A stretch of DNA of 64,000 bases from Chloroflexota bacterium (GCA_012729765.1 JAAYCM010000025.1:62001-126000); one strand, 5' to 3'. Shown: positions 1-10,317, numbered from the stretch's first letter. The notes: generated by a model not told the origin, from the letters alone. Numbers and translations are program-made.

Positions 1-677
1 AGCTCCGCGCCGATCAGCCAGTCGGATTCGGCGGCGGTCTGGTTTAGGGCGCGCTGCCGGGTCAGGATGCCGAACACGTCGCTGAACGACTCGTTGAGCG
101 CCCCCGGCTGATTCCAATACACCAGCCGCGCCTCATACTGCGTGACGCCGTGCGTCAACTCGTGCCCGATCACGTCCAGCGACAGTGTGAAGCGGTTGAA
201 GAGGCGCTCGGCGGGTGGCAGGTCTTCATCGCCGTCGCCATAGACCATCTGCTGCCCGTTCCAGAAGGCGTTGTCATAACTGGACTGGTAATGCACCGTC
301 GAGTCGAGCTGCAGCCCGCGCCCATCGATCGAATCGCGCCCGAAAATCTCGGAGAACAGGTCGTAGGTGTGGCCGGAGCCATCATAGGCCTCGTCCACCG
401 CAGGATCGCCGGTCGGGGGATCGCCTTCGCTGCGCACCAGCCGCCCTGGCAGGATGAACCCATGCTCGGCATCGTAGATCATGCGCCGCTTGCCAACCAC
501 ACGCGGCGCCAGCGCCAGCGGCGCGATCTCGGCCAGCACCTGACGCTGCCCCCGAAACTGTGCGGAGTTGGTCAGAGTGCGCATCGCCCATACCTGTTGG
601 GCCGGAGTTCCGTTAGCCTGAATCGACCGCAGCACATACGGCGGCACGATACATTCGATAGGATGTCTGGTGTGCAT
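1..677 (-). CDS. M4 (thermolysin-like) zinc metallopeptidase, C-terminus outside window
   Basis: Secreted-type zinc endopeptidase of family M4, incomplete because the gene runs off the low-coordinate edge. The translation shows the metal site HELTH at residues 172-176 and the third ligand in NESFSD (Glu196), the normal M4 spacing. The short N-terminus with a PPYVL motif near residue 12 resembles the brief propeptide of protealysin-type members rather than the roughly 200-residue thermolysin prosequence, and no signal peptide is visible. The ATG follows a purine-rich AAGGGAACGGG ribosome site. An 8-bp-arm palindrome lies 25 bp upstream and may be an operator. Family call is firm; substrate is unknown. 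Confidence 0.88.
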   Translation of the reverse strand, partial: MHTRHPIECIVPPYVLRSIQANGTPAQQVWAMRTLTNSAQFRGQRQVLAEIAPLALAPRVVGKRRMIYDAEHGFILPGRLVRSEGDPPTGDPAVDEAYDGSGHTYDLFSEIFGRDSIDGRGLQLDSTVHYQSSYDNAFWNGQQMVYGDGDEDLPPAERLFNRFTLSLDVIGHELTHGVTQYEARLVYWNQPGALNESFSDVFGILTRQRALNQTAAESDWLIGAE

Positions 678-701
678 TCCCGTTCCCTTCTCTCAAAACC
701 C

Positions 702-718
702 GGAGATGCAGCATCTCC
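702..718. promoter_or_regulatory. Palindrome upstream of the M4 peptidase
   Basis: Perfect inverted repeat GGAGATGC-A-GCATCTCC, 25 bp before the protease ATG and downstream of an AT-rich stretch (about 750-780) that could hold the promoter. Its position suits a repressor operator. The binding protein is unknown. Confidence 0.35.
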
Positions 719-823
719 CACTGACGATGTGTAAGACTGGCTAGTTCTTCGAAAGATAGGCTTATATATAGTGTACAACGAAAAACAGAGGGCGCGTGAA
801 AGGGGATCGGGGCGCAGCGTGAC

Positions 824-846
824 AGGGCGGACGTGATGCCCGCCCT
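824..846 (-). terminator. Hairpin downstream of acsA
   Basis: AGGGCGG and CCGCCCT arms (7 bp) with a 9-nt loop, 25 bp past the acsA stop. No T-tract follows, so it may be a weak or factor-assisted terminator or an mRNA 3' end stabiliser. Confidence 0.35.
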
Positions 847-870
847 TGTGTCTGCCTCAGGGTGGTGGAC

Positions 871-2769
<1,899 letters not shown>

Positions 2770-2815
2770 GTAGGTTGCTCCTTTGGTCTACCCTGAAGAA
2801 TCGCCTGGGGAACTC

Positions 2816-2844
2816 ATTGTATGATGATTCGGGCCTGGATTCAA
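2816..2844 (-). promoter_or_regulatory. Sigma-70-type promoter of acsA
   Basis: On the minus strand: TTGAAT, 17-bp spacer, TACAAT. The -10 ends 46 bp before the acsA ATG. Confidence 0.6.
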
Positions 2845-2933
2845 GCGCCCGGCGGGAAAGCCGGGCACTGTAACCGTGCAGCGGGTGGTAGAAAGCAGCG
2901 GGGCGAAGCCCTGTGCCCCGCCCCGTCTCTACC

Positions 2934-4301
2934 TCAGGTAAGCTGGCCGATTGTCTCATAAAACCGAACGGCGGTCTGCATCCCGCGATAGAAGCACTCC
3001 AAAGAGTATTTCTCATTCGGCGCGTGCAGGTTGTCGTCCGGCAGGCCGAAGCCCATCAGGATCACCGGCGCTTTGAGCACGTCCTGGAACGACGCCACAA
3101 TCGGGATCGATCCGCCCTCGCGCATGAAGACCGGCTGCGCCCCAAACCCGAACTCATACGCCTCGACGGCGGCGCGCATGAAAACTGAGTCGAGCGGCAC
3201 GACGACCGGCTTGCCGTGATGCAGGCCGCGCACCGTCACCTTGACCGTCTCCGGCGACAGTTCGGCCACATACTGCCGCACCAGTTCTTCGATCTCCCAG
3301 GGGTCCTGATCGGGCACCAGTCGGCAGGTAATTTTCGCCAGGCCGCGCGCCGGGATGATCGTCTTGCCGCCCTCGCCGGTCCAGCCGCCCACCAGCCCGT
3401 TGACTTCCAGCGTGGGCCGGATGCCGAGCCGCTCCTGCATCTCATACTCCGGTTCGCCCCAGGGCACTTCCAGGCCGGTTTCGCTGCGGAAGCGCTCCAT
3501 CGTGAACGGCGTTTTACCCAGCTCGGCGCGCTCGATCTCGTCCAGCGTGAGCACGCGATCATAGAAGCCGGGCACGGTCACATGGCCCTGCTCGTCGTGC
3601 ATCGCCGCCAGGATATTCACCAGCACGTGCAGCGGGTTGTCCACGATCCCGCCGTACATGCCGGAGTGCAGATCGTGCGATGGCCCGCGCACCTCGATCT
3701 CCAGCGACGTCAGCCCGCGCAGCCCGTAGACAATCGACGGGTTGTCCATGCCCTGCATGCTGGTGTCGGAGACGATCGCCACATCCGCCCGCAGCAGGTC
3801 GGCGTGCTCGTCGATGAACGGGTAGAGATTGGTCGAGCCGGATTCTTCCTCGCCCTCGATCAGGAACTTGACGTTGACCGGCATCTGCCCGCTGGCGAGC
3901 AGGCTTTGCACGGCCTTGATCTGGGTGAGAGTCTGACCCTTGTCGTCAGTCGAGCCGCGCGCATAGAGGTTGCCGTCGCGCACCACCGGCTCGAACGGGT
4001 CGCTGAGCCACTGGTTTTCCGGGTCATCGGCGGGCTGTACATCATAATGCCCGTAGATCAACACGGTCGGGGCGCCTGCTGCGCCCAGCCACTCAGCATA
4101 GACGATCGGGTTGCCGGCGGTTGGAAAGAGCCGCGTTTCCGTCATGCCGATCGCCATCAGGTGATCGCGCAGCCACTCGGCGGCGCGCTGCACATCGGGC
4201 TTGTGCTCGGACAGCGTGCTGATGCTCGGTATCCGCAGCAGGTCTTTCAATTCTTCGAGGAATTCCTCGCGGTGGGCTTCCAGGTAGTCGTAAGGATTCA
4301 T
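2934..4301 (-). CDS. M20-family dipeptidase/carboxypeptidase
   Basis: Di-zinc metallopeptidase of the M20 family (ArgE/DapE/CPG2/carnosinase group), 455 aa, probably a cytosolic dipeptidase. Motifs in order: GHYDVQP near residue 84 (first His ligand and supporting Asp), GSTDDKGQ near 117 (bridging Asp), EGEEESGS near 150 (catalytic base Glu and a ligand Glu), a lid/dimerisation domain about 190-310, and the C-terminal NLHAPNEK with the last His ligand near 427. The usual family length is 440-470. It is transcribed away from the GAF-SpoIIE gene from its own extended -10 promoter. Exact peptide specificity cannot be read from sequence. Confidence 0.9.
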   Translation of the reverse strand: MNPYDYLEAHREEFLEELKDLLRIPSISTLSEHKPDVQRAAEWLRDHLMAIGMTETRLFPTAGNPIVYAEWLGAAGAPTVLIYGHYDVQPADDPENQWLSDPFEPVVRDGNLYARGSTDDKGQTLTQIKAVQSLLASGQMPVNVKFLIEGEEESGSTNLYPFIDEHADLLRADVAIVSDTSMQGMDNPSIVYGLRGLTSLEIEVRGPSHDLHSGMYGGIVDNPLHVLVNILAAMHDEQGHVTVPGFYDRVLTLDEIERAELGKTPFTMERFRSETGLEVPWGEPEYEMQERLGIRPTLEVNGLVGGWTGEGGKTIIPARGLAKITCRLVPDQDPWEIEELVRQYVAELSPETVKVTVRGLHHGKPVVVPLDSVFMRAAVEAYEFGFGAQPVFMREGGSIPIVASFQDVLKAPVILMGFGLPDDNLHAPNEKYSLECFYRGMQTAVRFYETIGQLT

Positions 4302-4358
4302 ATGCTGCTCCTGAACGCAAAGGCTTCACAGGCGGCGGCGCACAGGTCGCCGCGCGCG

Positions 4359-4367
4359 ATTATAACA
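4359..4367 (-). promoter_or_regulatory. Extended -10 promoter of the M20 peptidase gene
   Basis: Minus strand TGTTATAAT, a TGn-extended perfect -10, about 58 bp before the ATG. There is no good -35. Confidence 0.45.
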
Positions 4368-4427
4368 ACGCCGGGCGGGTTTGCACGCGGCCCAAACTGC
4401 CGCCGCTAGGCAAAGCTCCGGCGGGGA

Positions 4428-4436
4428 TGATATAAT
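4428..4436 (+). promoter_or_regulatory. Extended -10 promoter of the GAF-SpoIIE gene
   Basis: TGATATAAT, a TGn-extended perfect -10, 32 bp before the ATG at 4469. It faces the divergent M20 promoter across about 60 bp. Confidence 0.5.
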
Positions 4437-4468
4437 GCGAGACACTGCGAACAGCAAAGGCGAAGCAT

Positions 4469-5758
4469 ATGACCAGCTCTACAGCAGAACTGCCCCTGCC
4501 CAACCGCGAACAACTGGCGACCCTTTACGAGATCACACGCTCGCTCAACTCCACCCTGGACCTGGACGAAGTCCTTGAAAATATCATGGACCGGGTGATC
4601 GAGGTCACGGGGGCGGAGCGCGGCTTTTTGATGCTGTGCGAGCCGGGCAAGGACGAGATGCTGTTCAAGGTCGCGCGCGGGCTGGATCGCAGCGACCTGG
4701 AGACGCCCGCCTTTCAGGTCAGCACGACGATTGTGCACGAGGTCGAGCGCACCCGTAAGCCGCTGCTGACCGACAATGCCCAGTTCGATCCCCGGTTTCA
4801 GCGCGGCGAGAGCATCATGGTGCTCGGCCTGCGCTCGATCCTGTGCGTGCCGATCCTGGTCAAGGACCGGCTGCTGGGGCTGGTCTACGTCGATAACCGC
4901 CTGCAGGCGGGCCTGTTCAACCGCGAGCACCTGGCACTGCTGACGGCATTCGCCGGACAGGCGGGCACCGCGATCGAGAATGCGCGGCTCTACCAGGTCG
5001 CGGTCGAGAAGGGCCGCATGGAAAAAGAGTTGCAAATGGCGCACGACATCCAGCGCGGGCTGCTGCCCAACACCCTGCCGACCCTGCCCGGCTATGAGAT
5101 CGCCGCCGACTGGCACTCGGCGCGCGAGGTCGCCGGGGATTTTTACGACTGCTTCGAACTGGACGAGAACCGGCTGGGGCTGGTGATCGCGGATGTCTCG
5201 GACAAGGGCGCGCCGGCTGCGATCTTTATGGCCGTCGCCCGCAGCCTGATTCGCGGCAACGCCCTGTCGGCGTCCAGCCCGGAAGAGACGCTGCGCCAGA
5301 CGAACAGCCTGATCCTGCACGATACACAGTCGGGCATGTTCGTCACGGTCTACTACGCGATTGTCCAGCCGGGCGGCGCGATCACCGGGGTGAACGCCGG
5401 GCACAACCGCCCGCTGCACTTCCACGCGGCGCAGGACACGCACGAATTCCTGCCGCGCGGCGGGCACCCGCTCGGCTGGTTTGCAGAACTGCCGGTACAG
5501 GCCGTGTCGATTCAGCTTGAGCCGGGCGATGTGCTAATCTTTTATACAGACGGGTTGACCGAAGCAGAGAATATTTACGGCGAACCCTATGGCGACGAGC
5601 GGCTGGTCGAGGTCGTGCGCGCGGCGGCACAGCTTCCGGCGGCGGACATCCTCAAGCATATCCTCAGCTCGGTTTCGGCCTTCATGGGCGCCGCCCCGCC
5701 CTTCGACGATACGACCCTCGTCGTGCTGCGCTATACCGGGACCGCCGGCTCTGCCTGA
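4469..5758 (+). CDS. GAF-domain PP2C/SpoIIE-type serine phosphatase
   Basis: Soluble RsbU-like regulator of 429 aa. A GAF sensor domain spans about 15-165 (starting SLNSTLDLDEVLENIMDRV). A helical linker with the conserved AHDIQRGLLP motif near 190-200 leads to a SpoIIE/PP2C catalytic domain up to about 425. Metal-binding features are visible in EVAGDFYDC, VIADVSDKG, NAGHNRP and the C-terminal FDDTTL. Such enzymes dephosphorylate anti-anti-sigma factors in partner-switching pathways. No RsbV or RsbW partner is encoded nearby, so the target is unknown. Downstream rluB follows by 93 bp and may be cotranscribed. Confidence 0.9.
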   Translation: MTSSTAELPLPNREQLATLYEITRSLNSTLDLDEVLENIMDRVIEVTGAERGFLMLCEPGKDEMLFKVARGLDRSDLETPAFQVSTTIVHEVERTRKPLLTDNAQFDPRFQRGESIMVLGLRSILCVPILVKDRLLGLVYVDNRLQAGLFNREHLALLTAFAGQAGTAIENARLYQVAVEKGRMEKELQMAHDIQRGLLPNTLPTLPGYEIAADWHSAREVAGDFYDCFELDENRLGLVIADVSDKGAPAAIFMAVARSLIRGNALSASSPEETLRQTNSLILHDTQSGMFVTVYYAIVQPGGAITGVNAGHNRPLHFHAAQDTHEFLPRGGHPLGWFAELPVQAVSIQLEPGDVLIFYTDGLTEAENIYGEPYGDERLVEVVRAAAQLPAADILKHILSSVSAFMGAAPPFDDTTLVVLRYTGTAGSA

Positions 5759-5851
5759 CGCGATTACGGCCCGCCGCTGCCAATTTGATCGCTTCCCGCG
5801 TACGCGAGCGAACGACTCGCGGGCGGGTCATGCTGCACATGGATAGGTTAG

Positions 5852-6577
5852 ATGGAAGAACGTCTGCAAAAATTGATATCTCAGGCCGGGATCGCCTCGC
5901 GGCGCGCTGCCGAAGGGCTGATCGAGCAGGGGCGCGTACGCGTCAACGGCCAGGTCGCCAAACTGGGCGATAAAGCCGATCTCGCGCGTGACGTGGTCAC
6001 GGTCGATGGCGAGCGGCTCAAGGCCGAGCCAGAATTCGCCTATTACCTGCTCTATAAGCCGCTCGGTGTGCTGTCATCCAACCGGCGTTTTCCCAACGAG
6101 AAGCGCCGCCTCGTCCGCGAGCTGATCCCGCACGAGGGCCACCTGTTCACCGTCGGGCGGCTGGATGCCGACAGCGAAGGGCTGATCCTGCTCACCAACG
6201 ACGGTGACCTGGCCAACCAGCTCATGCACCCGCGCTACCGGCACACCAAGACCTATCGCGTGCTGGTCGAGGGCACGCCTGCCCCGAGCACGCTCGACAC
6301 ATGGCGCAGCGGCGTTATGCTCGACGATCAGCGCACGGCCCCGGCACGCGTCCGCGTGCTGGAAGAGGGCAAGCACGATACCTGGCTGGAGATTGTCATG
6401 CGTGAGGGCCGCAAGCGCCAGATTCGCCGCGTGGCGGAACTGCTGGGCCACCCGGCGAAGCAGTTGATCCGCGTCAAAATCGATTTCCTGGACATTGGCC
6501 GGCTCAAGCCCGGCGAGTGGCGCAAACTTTCCGCCGCAGAAGTGCGCCGGTTGAAGCAAAAGCCATCTTCAAATTGA
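5852..6577 (+). CDS. rluB: Pseudouridine synthase, RsuA/RluB/E/F family
   Basis: Isomerises specific uridines in ribosomal RNA, most likely position 2605 of 23S rRNA if truly RluB. The 241-aa protein has an N-terminal S4 RNA-binding domain (about 3-50, LQKLISQAGIASRRAAEGLI) and a catalytic domain with the family motif GRLDADSEGLILLTNDG, Asp105 being the catalytic residue, plus the C-terminal MREGRKRQIRR segment near 190. Length fits RluB-like proteins of Gram-positives and Chloroflexota. A 164-bp foldable repeat begins 21 bp past its stop. RluB versus RsuA or RluE cannot be separated with certainty by eye. Confidence 0.9.
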   Translation: MEERLQKLISQAGIASRRAAEGLIEQGRVRVNGQVAKLGDKADLARDVVTVDGERLKAEPEFAYYLLYKPLGVLSSNRRFPNEKRRLVRELIPHEGHLFTVGRLDADSEGLILLTNDGDLANQLMHPRYRHTKTYRVLVEGTPAPSTLDTWRSGVMLDDQRTAPARVRVLEEGKHDTWLEIVMREGRKRQIRRVAELLGHPAKQLIRVKIDFLDIGRLKPGEWRKLSAAEVRRLKQKPSSN

Positions 6578-6597
6578 TCGCTGTCGGCTTAGAAGCT

Positions 6598-6761
6598 GTT
6601 ATGCACTTCCCCCCCCATCCCCCGGCCCCTTCCCCCACGCTGTCGCGGAGGGAAGGGGAGGACGGCGGCAGCTTTAAAGTCCTTCCCACCTTGTGGGGGA
6701 AGGACTTAGGATGGGGGGGGGAAGTACCGTTCGCCTCGTTCAGCGTTCCAAAGTGCATAAC
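6598..6761 (+). repeat. Foldable interspersed repeat, copy 1 (164 bp, perfect 11-bp terminal inverted repeat)
   Basis: Begins GTTATGCACTT and ends with its exact complement AAGTGCATAAC. Inside, CCCCCCATCC near the left pairs with GGATGGGGGG near the right. Two internal hairpins follow: CCCCTTCC with GGAAGGGG, and GTCCTTCCCAC with GTGGGGGAAGGAC (one bulge). Related copies lie at 12521-12684 and, reversed, at 52862-52980. No ORF is carried, so it is either a MITE-like element or a spread 3'-UTR structure. It separates rluB from plsC. Confidence 0.75.
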
Positions 6762-6781
6762 ACGCCCTTAAAAGGAGTCCC

Positions 6782-7522
6782 ATGAGCACATCGTCCGCCC
6801 CCGTTTATACGCACGCTCACGAGGTCGTCTATCACCAGGAGCGCTACGACAAGCGCCGCCGCAGGCTGCGCGATTACCTGCTGCGCCCGATCGGGCTGGG
6901 GCTGCTGGTCCGGGCCGAGGTGCACGGCGTGGAATATATCCCGGCCAGCGGCCCGCTGCTGATCATGATGAATCACATCGCCGGGATCGATCCCTTTGTC
7001 GTCGTGGCGGTGGTCCGCACGCGCACTATCGTACCGATGTCCAAGATCGAGAACTACGAGAACCCGATCACGGGCCTGATGGCGCGCACCTGGGGAGCGT
7101 TTCCGGTGCGCCGGGGCGAGATCGACCGGCAGGCGCTCGAAAGCACCTTGGCGCTGCTCGATCAGGGCCGGGCGGTGCTGATCGCGCCGGAAGGCACGCG
7201 CAAGCCCGCGCTCTCCGAAGCCAAAGGCGGCATTACGTATGTGGCGATCAAATCCGGCGCGACGATTTTGCCGGTTGGGCTGGACGGCGCCGACGGCTTC
7301 CCCGGCACGCTCAAACGGCTGCGCCGCACGCCGGTAACGGTGCGGTTTGGGCAGCCCTTCCGCCTGGAAGCTCCCCCACGCGGACGTGTCCCACGCGAGA
7401 TGCTGCACCAGATGACGCGCGAGGCGATGTGGCAGCTTGCGCTGCTGCTGCCGGAGCACCGGCGCGGCTTCTACGGCGATCTCGACCGGATGACGACCGA
7501 GCATATCACGTTTGTGGATTGA
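6782..7522 (+). CDS. plsC: 1-acyl-sn-glycerol-3-phosphate acyltransferase (PlsC family)
   Basis: Membrane-associated acyltransferase that makes phosphatidic acid from lysophosphatidate, in phospholipid synthesis. The 246-aa protein has the catalytic H-x4-D pair His65-Asp70 (NHIAGID), and the phosphate-binding EGTR motif at 137-140 followed by a KGG segment. The strong ribosome site AAAGGAG sits immediately after repeat copy 1, which therefore provides or replaces its upstream region. Family assignment is secure. The acyl acceptor could be another lysolipid. Confidence 0.87.
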   Translation: MSTSSAPVYTHAHEVVYHQERYDKRRRRLRDYLLRPIGLGLLVRAEVHGVEYIPASGPLLIMMNHIAGIDPFVVVAVVRTRTIVPMSKIENYENPITGLMARTWGAFPVRRGEIDRQALESTLALLDQGRAVLIAPEGTRKPALSEAKGGITYVAIKSGATILPVGLDGADGFPGTLKRLRRTPVTVRFGQPFRLEAPPRGRVPREMLHQMTREAMWQLALLLPEHRRGFYGDLDRMTTEHITFVD

Positions 7523-7548
7523 GCGGCGGCATTGGTCCTGCCTGGATA

Positions 7549-7577
7549 TTGGCCGGGACGCGCCTCGACACTATAAT
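7549..7577 (+). promoter_or_regulatory. Promoter of ilvE
   Basis: TTGGCC, 17-bp spacer, TATAAT. The -10 ends 55 bp before the ilvE ATG and lies just after the plsC stop. Confidence 0.6.
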
Positions 7578-7632
7578 GAGCGTGTGATCGTCCGCATGTC
7601 GCTGATCCGGCATCCGTGCAAGGAGTTGATCG

Positions 7633-8580
7633 ATGACTCAAGGCCCGTCGTACGCCTATTTTCAGGGAAAAATTGTTCCGATTGAAGAAGCGAAAGTCAG
7701 TGTGATGACGCACGCGCTCAATTATGGGACGGGCGCGTTCGGTGGCATCCGCGCCTATTGGAACGATCAGGCGGAAGAACTGTACATCTTCCGCCCGGTG
7801 GATCACTTCAGGCGCCTGCTCAGCTCAGGCAAGATGCTGCTGATGAACCTGCCCTACACCCCCGAAGCGCTGCGCGCTATTTTGATCGAGCTGCTGCGCA
7901 AAGAAAATTACCACACCGATGTTTATATCCGCCCGCTGATCTACAAGTCTTCGCCGCGTATTGGCGTGCGCCTGCACGATCTCGAAGATGACTTCACGAT
8001 GTTCGCGCAGCCCTTCGGCAGCTATATCGCGAACGAAGAAGGCTCGCGCGTTACGTTCTCGTCGTGGCGGCGCATCGACGACAACTCGATCCCGGCGCGC
8101 GGCAAGATCACCGGGGCCTATGCCAACTCCGCCTTCATCAAAACCGACGCCATGCTGTCCGGCTACGATGAAGCGCTGGTCCTCAACCAGGACGGGCATA
8201 TTGCCGAGGGCAGCGCCGAGAACTTCTTCATCGTGCGAGACGGCGTCGTGATCACCCCGCCGATCAGCGCCAATATCCTCGAAGGCATCACCCGCCGGAC
8301 GGTCATGGAGCTGATCGCCAACGAGCTGCAACTTCCGATCCAGGAGCGCGAGATCGACCGGACCGAGGTTTTCCTGGCGGACGAGGCGTTCTTCTGCGGG
8401 ACGGGCGTGCAGGTCGTCGCCATATCCGAGGTCGATCACCGCATGATCGGCGCAGGCACGATCGGCCCGGTCGTCAGCGAGCTACGCCGCCTTTACTTCG
8501 ACGTCGTGCGCGGCAAGATCGCCCGTTACTGCCACTGGAACCAGCCCGTCTACCGTGATGTAATCGAACCGGCGACATAG
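7633..8580 (+). CDS. ilvE: Branched-chain amino acid aminotransferase (class IV PLP)
   Basis: Catalyses the last, reversible step of Val, Leu and Ile synthesis with 2-oxoglutarate as partner; cytosolic. The 315-aa protein shows the class IV pattern: HALNYGTGAFGGIR at 27-40, the PLP Lys158 in RGKITGAYAN, GYDEAL near 180, AEGSAENFF near 195 and a C-terminal GTGVQV. Start is ATG, 49 nt after the likely transcription start. Its last 99 bp overlap, on the opposite strand, the 3' end of a membrane-protein gene. D-amino-acid transaminase is the main alternative but fits the motifs less well. Confidence 0.92.
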   Translation: MTQGPSYAYFQGKIVPIEEAKVSVMTHALNYGTGAFGGIRAYWNDQAEELYIFRPVDHFRRLLSSGKMLLMNLPYTPEALRAILIELLRKENYHTDVYIRPLIYKSSPRIGVRLHDLEDDFTMFAQPFGSYIANEEGSRVTFSSWRRIDDNSIPARGKITGAYANSAFIKTDAMLSGYDEALVLNQDGHIAEGSAENFFIVRDGVVITPPISANILEGITRRTVMELIANELQLPIQEREIDRTEVFLADEAFFCGTGVQVVAISEVDHRMIGAGTIGPVVSELRRLYFDVVRGKIARYCHWNQPVYRDVIEPAT

Positions 8581-9066
8581 ACTGCGACGCAGCACGAACA
8601 GCAGGCTCAGACCGTAGGGCAGCATCTCCAGATCGATGTAGAAGCCGATGTTGCCAGAGCCGACGTTCTGCTGTTCCATATACCACCGGATAAACATATA
8701 GGCTCCGCCCGACAGCCCGCCCAGAATCCCGATGGCGCGTGTCGAGCCGGAGTCTGTTTGTCCGGCGATCATCAGCGGCCCGACAAACATCCCGGCCCGG
8801 ATTAAGTAGGTGCCGATGAAAATCTTCTCGTGATAGTACACCGGATCGTAGCCGCCGGTATCGAGCATATAGCCGAAGCCATACACCTTGTCGATGATCG
8901 CCAGGACGATCACCAGGATGCACAGCGACGTTCCCAACGTCGAGCCTTCCGGCATGGTGAACAGCAGCACGACATTGAGCAGAATGATCCAGTAGAGGGC
9001 CAGGTCCCAATGCCATTCATCGGTCAGCCACAAGGCATTAATCATTTCCTGCAGATCGGTTGACAT
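8482..9066 (-). CDS. Hypothetical polytopic membrane protein
   Basis: A 194-aa protein with about five hydrophobic segments, near residues 20-38, 43-60, 82-100, 108-126 and 145-160, joined by short polar loops. The ATG has a GGAGAG ribosome site. I recognise no family. The last roughly 30 residues (after a basic LRRSLCRR stretch) are encoded antisense to the end of ilvE. They look like read-through into a neighbour rather than a folded domain, so the protein may once have stopped earlier. It has no operon partner. Confidence 0.65.
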   Translation of the reverse strand: MSTDLQEMINALWLTDEWHWDLALYWIILLNVVLLFTMPEGSTLGTSLCILVIVLAIIDKVYGFGYMLDTGGYDPVYYHEKIFIGTYLIRAGMFVGPLMIAGQTDSGSTRAIGILGGLSGGAYMFIRWYMEQQNVGSGNIGFYIDLEMLPYGLSLLFVLRRSLCRRFDYITVDGLVPVAVTGDLAAHDVEVKAA

Positions 9067-9221
9067 ACTTCTCTCCGGGTTCGTTCGCCAACACGTGAAC
9101 GCCGGGCGGGGCGGCGGTCGCCATACGCCGGCATACTGCGTTGATCCTTCCTCAACCGTTCACAAATTGTACTCGATTTTGCCTGCGAGGAGAAGCGCGA
9201 CAAAAGGCGTGAGGGCCGATC

Positions 9222-9968
9222 TCAGCGCAGCGGCGGCAGCCACTCGACCGGCTCAACCTTCAGCGCGGTAAGCTGCCGGCCCAGATCGTAGGGCGGGCGC
9301 AGAATCAGGCTGCTGACGGGCGTATCGCGGGTCAGCTCGTCTGGCCCCACGTCGAAGCGCGCGATCACGCCCTGCTCCGGATAGAACAGCAGCGTGCTGC
9401 CGACGAACACGAGCGCCAGATTGCCCTCAGAGACTCCGGCGGCGGCGGGCGGGCCGTAATGGTCGAGCACGGTATCGAGCGTGCCATAGTAGACCAGCTC
9501 GGCTTCCTGCGCCTCGCGCACGCCGATGGTCACCAGCAGGATGCAGCCGCTTTCTTCAAAGCGAAAACGCGTGGGGCGTCCGCCGCGATAGACCGGCTGG
9601 CCAAACGACGCCTCAAGCTGCGGGATGCTGGTCTGCCCAAACTCAATCGCCTCGACATTCTCCAGCGGGAACACCTGGGTACAGTCCTGGCCGGGCGTGG
9701 CCGGGATATCGGGAACGCTGGTGGGGAAGTTCAGCGGCGAGGTCACAAGCGGGGTGCGCGCAGCGGTTCCCGGTGTGAGCGAGGCAAACGCGCCCGGCGT
9801 GGCGGTCGCACGACCCGGCAGCAGACTGCCTGGGGACGGAGTCCCGGCCAGGACCAGCGGTTGGGCCGCCGCGCGCGATTCCGGCCAGGCCGTCGCCGCG
9901 CCGAGCACCAGTCCCAGCGCGATCACGCCCAGGACAGCGATCAGTGAGAGCCGGTTGATAGGCTTCAT
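9222..9968 (-). CDS. Hypothetical secreted or membrane-anchored protein
   Basis: A 248-aa protein with an N-terminal signal or anchor helix (about 8-27) followed by a Thr/Pro/Ser/Ala-rich linker (about 35-95), typical of exported Chloroflexota proteins. A soluble domain with regular beta-type alternation follows (about 95-248), containing one cysteine near the linker and one in the domain that could form a disulphide. No catalytic motif is recognised. It is transcribed away from tRNA-Lys and alone. Function is unknown. Confidence 0.65.
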   Translation of the reverse strand: MKPINRLSLIAVLGVIALGLVLGAATAWPESRAAAQPLVLAGTPSPGSLLPGRATATPGAFASLTPGTAARTPLVTSPLNFPTSVPDIPATPGQDCTQVFPLENVEAIEFGQTSIPQLEASFGQPVYRGGRPTRFRFEESGCILLVTIGVREAQEAELVYYGTLDTVLDHYGPPAAAGVSEGNLALVFVGSTLLFYPEQGVIARFDVGPDELTRDTPVSSLILRPPYDLGRQLTALKVEPVEWLPPLR

Positions 9969-10075
9969 AGTGGCGTCACTCGCTCCCGATCATCTCTTGT
10001 CTTGATCTTAACCGATCAGCGGCCTTGGGCGAAACAAAAAACACCCGCCGCCTGGCGAGTGTTTGTCATACGCTG

Positions 10076-10151
10076 TGGTGACCCTGAGAGGACTCGAACC
10101 TCTAACCAATTGATTAAGAGTCAACTGCTCTGCCAATTGAGCTACAGGGCC
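10076..10151 (-). tRNA. tRNA-Lys (anticodon CTT)
   Basis: Complete 76-nt cloverleaf on the minus strand with encoded CCA. The acceptor GGCCCTG pairs with CAGGGTC (one G-U), the D arm carries AGCTCAATTGGCAGAGC, the anticodon loop is CTCTTAA with anticodon CTT, and the T arm contains GGTTCGAGTCC. It decodes AAG. Confidence 0.96.
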
Positions 10152-10185
10152 AGGGGGAACGCTATGTGTGTTCCGCGCGACATTG

Positions 10186-10214
10186 AATCTACCATAATCT
10201 GCGGCGTTGGTCAA
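10186..10214 (-). promoter_or_regulatory. Promoter of tRNA-Lys
   Basis: Minus strand TTGACC, 17-bp spacer, TAGATT, ending 34 bp before the mature tRNA 5' end. Confidence 0.6.
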
Positions 10215-10249
10215 CGGTGAGTCATAAGACTCCCGCCATACTTTCTGGC

Positions 10250-10278
10250 TGGTCACACCGGCGGGGATGCGCTATAAA
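10250..10278 (+). promoter_or_regulatory. Probable promoter of the propeller protein gene
   Basis: TGGTCA, 17-bp spacer, TATAAA, about 40 bp before the ATG at 10318. Confidence 0.45.
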
Positions 10279-10317
10279 CAGGAAGGCTGAGCGGCAAGAC
10301 AGAGAGAGGACTGGCGA

